Assembly (NCBI GenBank): GCA_051892875.1
Contig: JBJFGR010000076.1
Location: 1-12,202, forward strand
Source: JBJFGR01 sp051892875
Lineage (GTDB): Bacteria; Pseudomonadota; Gammaproteobacteria; Enterobacterales; Succinivibrionaceae
Direction: 5' to 3'
DNA length: 12,202 nt
Positions 10,819-12,202 of the stretch are shown here, one piece after another. A program made the translations under genes and the position numbers. The notes beneath the pieces were generated by a model. It saw only the letters and a program-made list of their open reading frames with translations, had not been told where the DNA came from and searched no databases. Position 1 is the first letter of the stretch, and every line of letters begins with the position of its first letter.

Positions 10819-11565
10819 TTAATTATCTATAAAATCTTTTGCAATTTTTATCCAAGTTTTCGTATCTTTAAACATTTGTTTCCATTCAATTCTTAAAACT
10901 TTCCATCCATTTTTGTATATACATTGATCTTTTCTCATGTCTCTTTCTTTATATTCTTTGAATCTTTGATGTTGATCACCATCAATTTCTATACATTTTT
11001 TCTTTTCAGGCCAGGCAAAATCTAAACTAAATATTTCAAGTGGATATTCACAACGGTAGTTTTTATCTTCAAATTCATTGTTTATAACTTGAATAAAAAA
11101 TTCTTCTGGATAAGAATGTTTGTTATTCCATCTGCTTTTACCTATATTCCAAGCTCTTCCTTCTTTATGTGCTTTTTTCATAGATTCTGAAATTTTCTGT
11201 TTTGTTTCTTCTGTTACAGATTTACCTCGTTGTGATGGTAGTATCAAACCCTCTTCTATATGTTTTTTATACGTTCTAGAAGCTTTTTCTAAGCTTTCGT
11301 CGATCTCTTTAGTTAAACCTTTATTCCAAGGTTTTTTATGATATTCTGTATGATATTTTTTTCTATGCTCTTGTAATTCTTTTCTTGTTCTGAATGTTTC
11401 TTTACATATTCTACATTGCCAATTACCTTTAGCTTCTTTAATTGGTAAATTATAAGCTCGATTTTTTACTTTTGAAGCAATAAATTTCATTCTACAAGAT
11501 TTACTACAAAATCTACCAGAACCATAGCTTCCATCGTGTTCTTTTCCACAAAACTCACAAATCAT
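10819..11565 (-). CDS. Homing endonuclease with zinc fingers, NUMOD3 repeats and a Vsr/DUF559-like nuclease domain, 248 aa
   Basis: ATG at 11565 has AAAAGGA at 8 nt and is chosen over a TTG six codons upstream. Domains in order: a four-cysteine finger (C3, C6, C20, C24), a C2H2 finger (C51, C54, H67, H72), NUMOD3-like DNA-binding repeats (KPWNKGLTKEIDESLEKASR, about 78-97, and SVTEETKQKISESMKKAHKEGRAW), and a C-terminal PD-(D/E)XK-type fold: E155, FSLDFAWP (D182) and CIEIDGDQH (193-199), then WKVLRIEW. This resembles the EDxHD/Vsr-like homing endonucleases and DUF559. It is a site-specific endonuclease that promotes its own spread. It is lodged between tRNA-Asn and a degenerate tRNA-Leu, a typical homing site. 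All expected catalytic residues look present. Confidence 0.85.
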   Translation of the reverse strand: MICEFCGKEHDGSYGSGRFCSKSCRMKFIASKVKNRAYNLPIKEAKGNWQCRICKETFRTRKELQEHRKKYHTEYHKKPWNKGLTKEIDESLEKASRTYKKHIEEGLILPSQRGKSVTEETKQKISESMKKAHKEGRAWNIGKSRWNNKHSYPEEFFIQVINNEFEDKNYRCEYPLEIFSLDFAWPEKKKCIEIDGDQHQRFKEYKERDMRKDQCIYKNGWKVLRIEWKQMFKDTKTWIKIAKDFIDN

Positions 11566-11641
11566 TCTATATATCCTTTTCAATATTATAATATATAGAA
11601 CTGTTTAGTCTTATGCACTTACCGATTAAACTATTAAAAAA

Positions 11642-11718
11642 TGGCTGGGGTGATGAGATTCGAACTCATGACCCAAGGTTTAACAGACCTTCGCGCTAAA
11701 CCACTACGCTACACCCCA
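11642..11718 (-). tRNA. tRNA-Asn(GTT)
   Basis: A 77-nt cloverleaf with acceptor TGGGGTG/CACCCCA (T1-A72, as in other asparagine tRNAs), G73 and encoded CCA. Anticodon arm AAGGT-CTGTTAA-ACCTT, anticodon GTT. T-loop TTCGAAT. Confidence 0.95.
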
Positions 11719-11724
11719 GTAAAA

Positions 11725-11812
11725 TGGTGCCGACCACAGGATTCGAACCTGCAATGGGATTGCTCCGACGGATTACAAATCCGTTCCATTCAACCAATTC
11801 TGGCAAGTCGGC
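11725..11812 (-). tRNA. tRNA-Thr(TGT) with a class II body
   Basis: An 88-nt tRNA with acceptor GCCGACT/GGTCGGC, A73 and encoded CCA; the 5' acceptor strand GCCGACT is, as I recall, that of E. coli tRNA-Thr(TGT). The anticodon arm ACGGA-TTTGTAA-TCCGT gives TGT (ACA, Thr). The D-arm, however, is the three-pair CCA/TGG type with a long loop, and the variable region is 15 nt with a GGA-GCAA-TCC hairpin, as in serine tRNAs. The body resembles tRNA-Ser(TGA) at 10412-10499. Confidence 0.85.
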
Positions 11813-11814
11813 GT

Positions 11815-11950
11815 TGGCGGAGGTAACTATATCTGTGTCATATATAAGTTATTTAATCGTATATTTTGTATCATTGAATTAATTAGTGCTTTTACATACC
11901 TAGGATCAGCTAATTTATATTCTAACTACTCTATACTTAACAGAACCTCC
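11815..11950 (-). ncRNA. tRNA-like RNA with encoded CCA, family member B
   Basis: A 136-nt element between two tRNA-type spacers. GGAGGT (5') pairs with ACCTCC (3'), followed by G and CCA. TCTGT on the 5' side pairs with ACAGA within the conserved ATGACACAGATATAG. This pair covaries with TCGGT/ACCGA in member C. The 3' end abuts tRNA-Thr with a 2-nt spacer. No D-arm, anticodon or T-loop is recognisable. The middle is AT-rich and longer than in A and C. Confidence 0.55.
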
Positions 11951-11957
11951 ATAAATT

Positions 11958-12046
11958 TGGCGGGAGTGGCTATATCGGTGTCATTGCAACCCTTGTAAAC
12001 GTCCAAACAATAACTAGTATTCGTAAGGATAGTTTTACCGACTCCC
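11958..12046 (-). ncRNA. tRNA-like RNA with encoded CCA, family member C
   Basis: An 89-nt element. GGGAGT pairs with ACTCCC, followed by G and CCA, exactly like a tRNA end. TCGGT on the 5' side pairs with ACCGA in ATGACACCGATATAG, leaving a TATAGCC bulge on the 3' side. Inside are an AACTA/TAGTT hairpin and a GG-rich stretch. It lies between tRNA-Ala and member B, 7 nt from B, and would be processed with the tRNAs. No canonical cloverleaf can be drawn. Confidence 0.55.
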
Positions 12047-12060
12047 ATAAGTAAAATATT

Positions 12061-12136
12061 TGGTGGAGAATAGGAGACTCGAACTCCTCACCTTCTGAAT
12101 GCAAATCAGACGCTCTCCCAGATGAGCTAATTCCCC
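12061..12136 (-). tRNA. tRNA-Ala(TGC)
   Basis: A 76-nt cloverleaf with acceptor GGGGAAT/ATTCTCC, A73 and encoded CCA. The third pair is G-U rather than the G3-U70 form at its exact place, so it is read from the sequence as G3-U70: GGG opposite TCC, the classic alanine identity pair. Anticodon arm TCTGA-TTTGCAT-TCAGA, anticodon TGC. Confidence 0.93.
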
Positions 12137-12144
12137 ATGATTTT

Positions 12145-12202
12145 AACTAGGTAGTTTTATAACAGATTAAAAGTCTGGTGCTACAAAGCGAAATTGATTG
12201 CT
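12145..12202 (-). pseudogene. Possible tRNA-Lys(TTT)-like fragment at the right edge
   Basis: The minus strand reads TTGTAGCACCAGA-CTTTTAA-TCTG, like the end of a D-arm and an anticodon arm with TTT (four stem pairs). What follows lacks a T-loop and CCA, though AACTA/TAGTT can pair. The 5' part is beyond the window. It is either a decayed tRNA or part of another tRNA-like RNA. Confidence 0.3.

Noticed and set aside
11641..11826. Plus-strand ORF of 61 aa over tRNAs Asn and Thr
   Set aside because: It is the antisense of two tRNA genes (the typical RFELMT and QDSNLQ pattern of mistranslated tRNA complements).
1..12202. CRISPR array or attachment site
   Set aside because: No regularly spaced direct repeats were seen; the many similar short stretches are tRNA T-arms and anticodon arms.

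Overview
The window looks like part of a large tailed-phage genome, or a phage-like element, with an AT-rich low-GC composition. Every gene I accept lies on the minus strand, so transcription runs from high to low coordinates. The phage reading rests on four things: a dense mixed-isotype tRNA array with encoded CCA ends, two homing-endonuclease-type genes lodged among the tRNAs, very small ORFs with strong Shine-Dalgarno sites, and a phage-type RNase HI next to hypothetical genes. The host cannot be named. A lipobox protein and sigma70-like promoters are compatible with a Gram-negative host. TAA, TAG and (once, in an ATGA overlap) TGA all serve as stops, so the standard bacterial code is the simplest reading.

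Layout in transcription order. 12.2-10.4 kb: tRNA block with Ala, Asn, Asp and Ser(TGA), an unusual Thr(TGT) with a serine-like body, a degenerate Leu(TAA), three related tRNA-sized RNAs of a family I do not recognise, and a NUMOD3/Vsr-like endonuclease. 10.4-7.08 kb: a pseudoknot-like RNA, then an operon of RNase HI, three DUF3293-like paralogues and two small proteins. 7.06-5.54 kb: a small ORF, a Thr(GGT) tRNA interrupted by 46 nt in its anticodon stem, about 440 nt of non-coding tRNA-like sequence, a small basic protein, Ser(ACT), and an Ile(TAT) tRNA with an extra arm. 5.5-3.3 kb: a small ORF and a DUF2828 (Ro60/TROVE-vWA-like) protein with its own promoter, followed directly by a complex structured RNA that ends in a terminator, then a zinc-ribbon protein. 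3.24-0.76 kb: tRNA Gln, a membrane protein, a lipoprotein, tRNAs Tyr and Ile, an HNH gene broken by an in-frame TGA, tRNAs Phe, Lys and Met, a hypothetical protein, and tRNA Arg. 0.72-0.44 kb: a GC-richer structured RNA closed by a perfect 14-bp inverted repeat. 0.41 kb to the left edge: the start of an unrecognised gene.

The common theme is RNA. A Ro60-like protein sits amid canonical tRNAs, several tRNAs with altered architecture, and at least four families of non-coding structured RNA. Known biology (Ro60 binds Y RNAs, bacterial Y RNAs often mimic tRNA and are encoded near Ro60, including in phages) makes a phage Ro60/Y-RNA module the most attractive hypothesis here. The RNA partner assignments are my inference from base pairing and position only.
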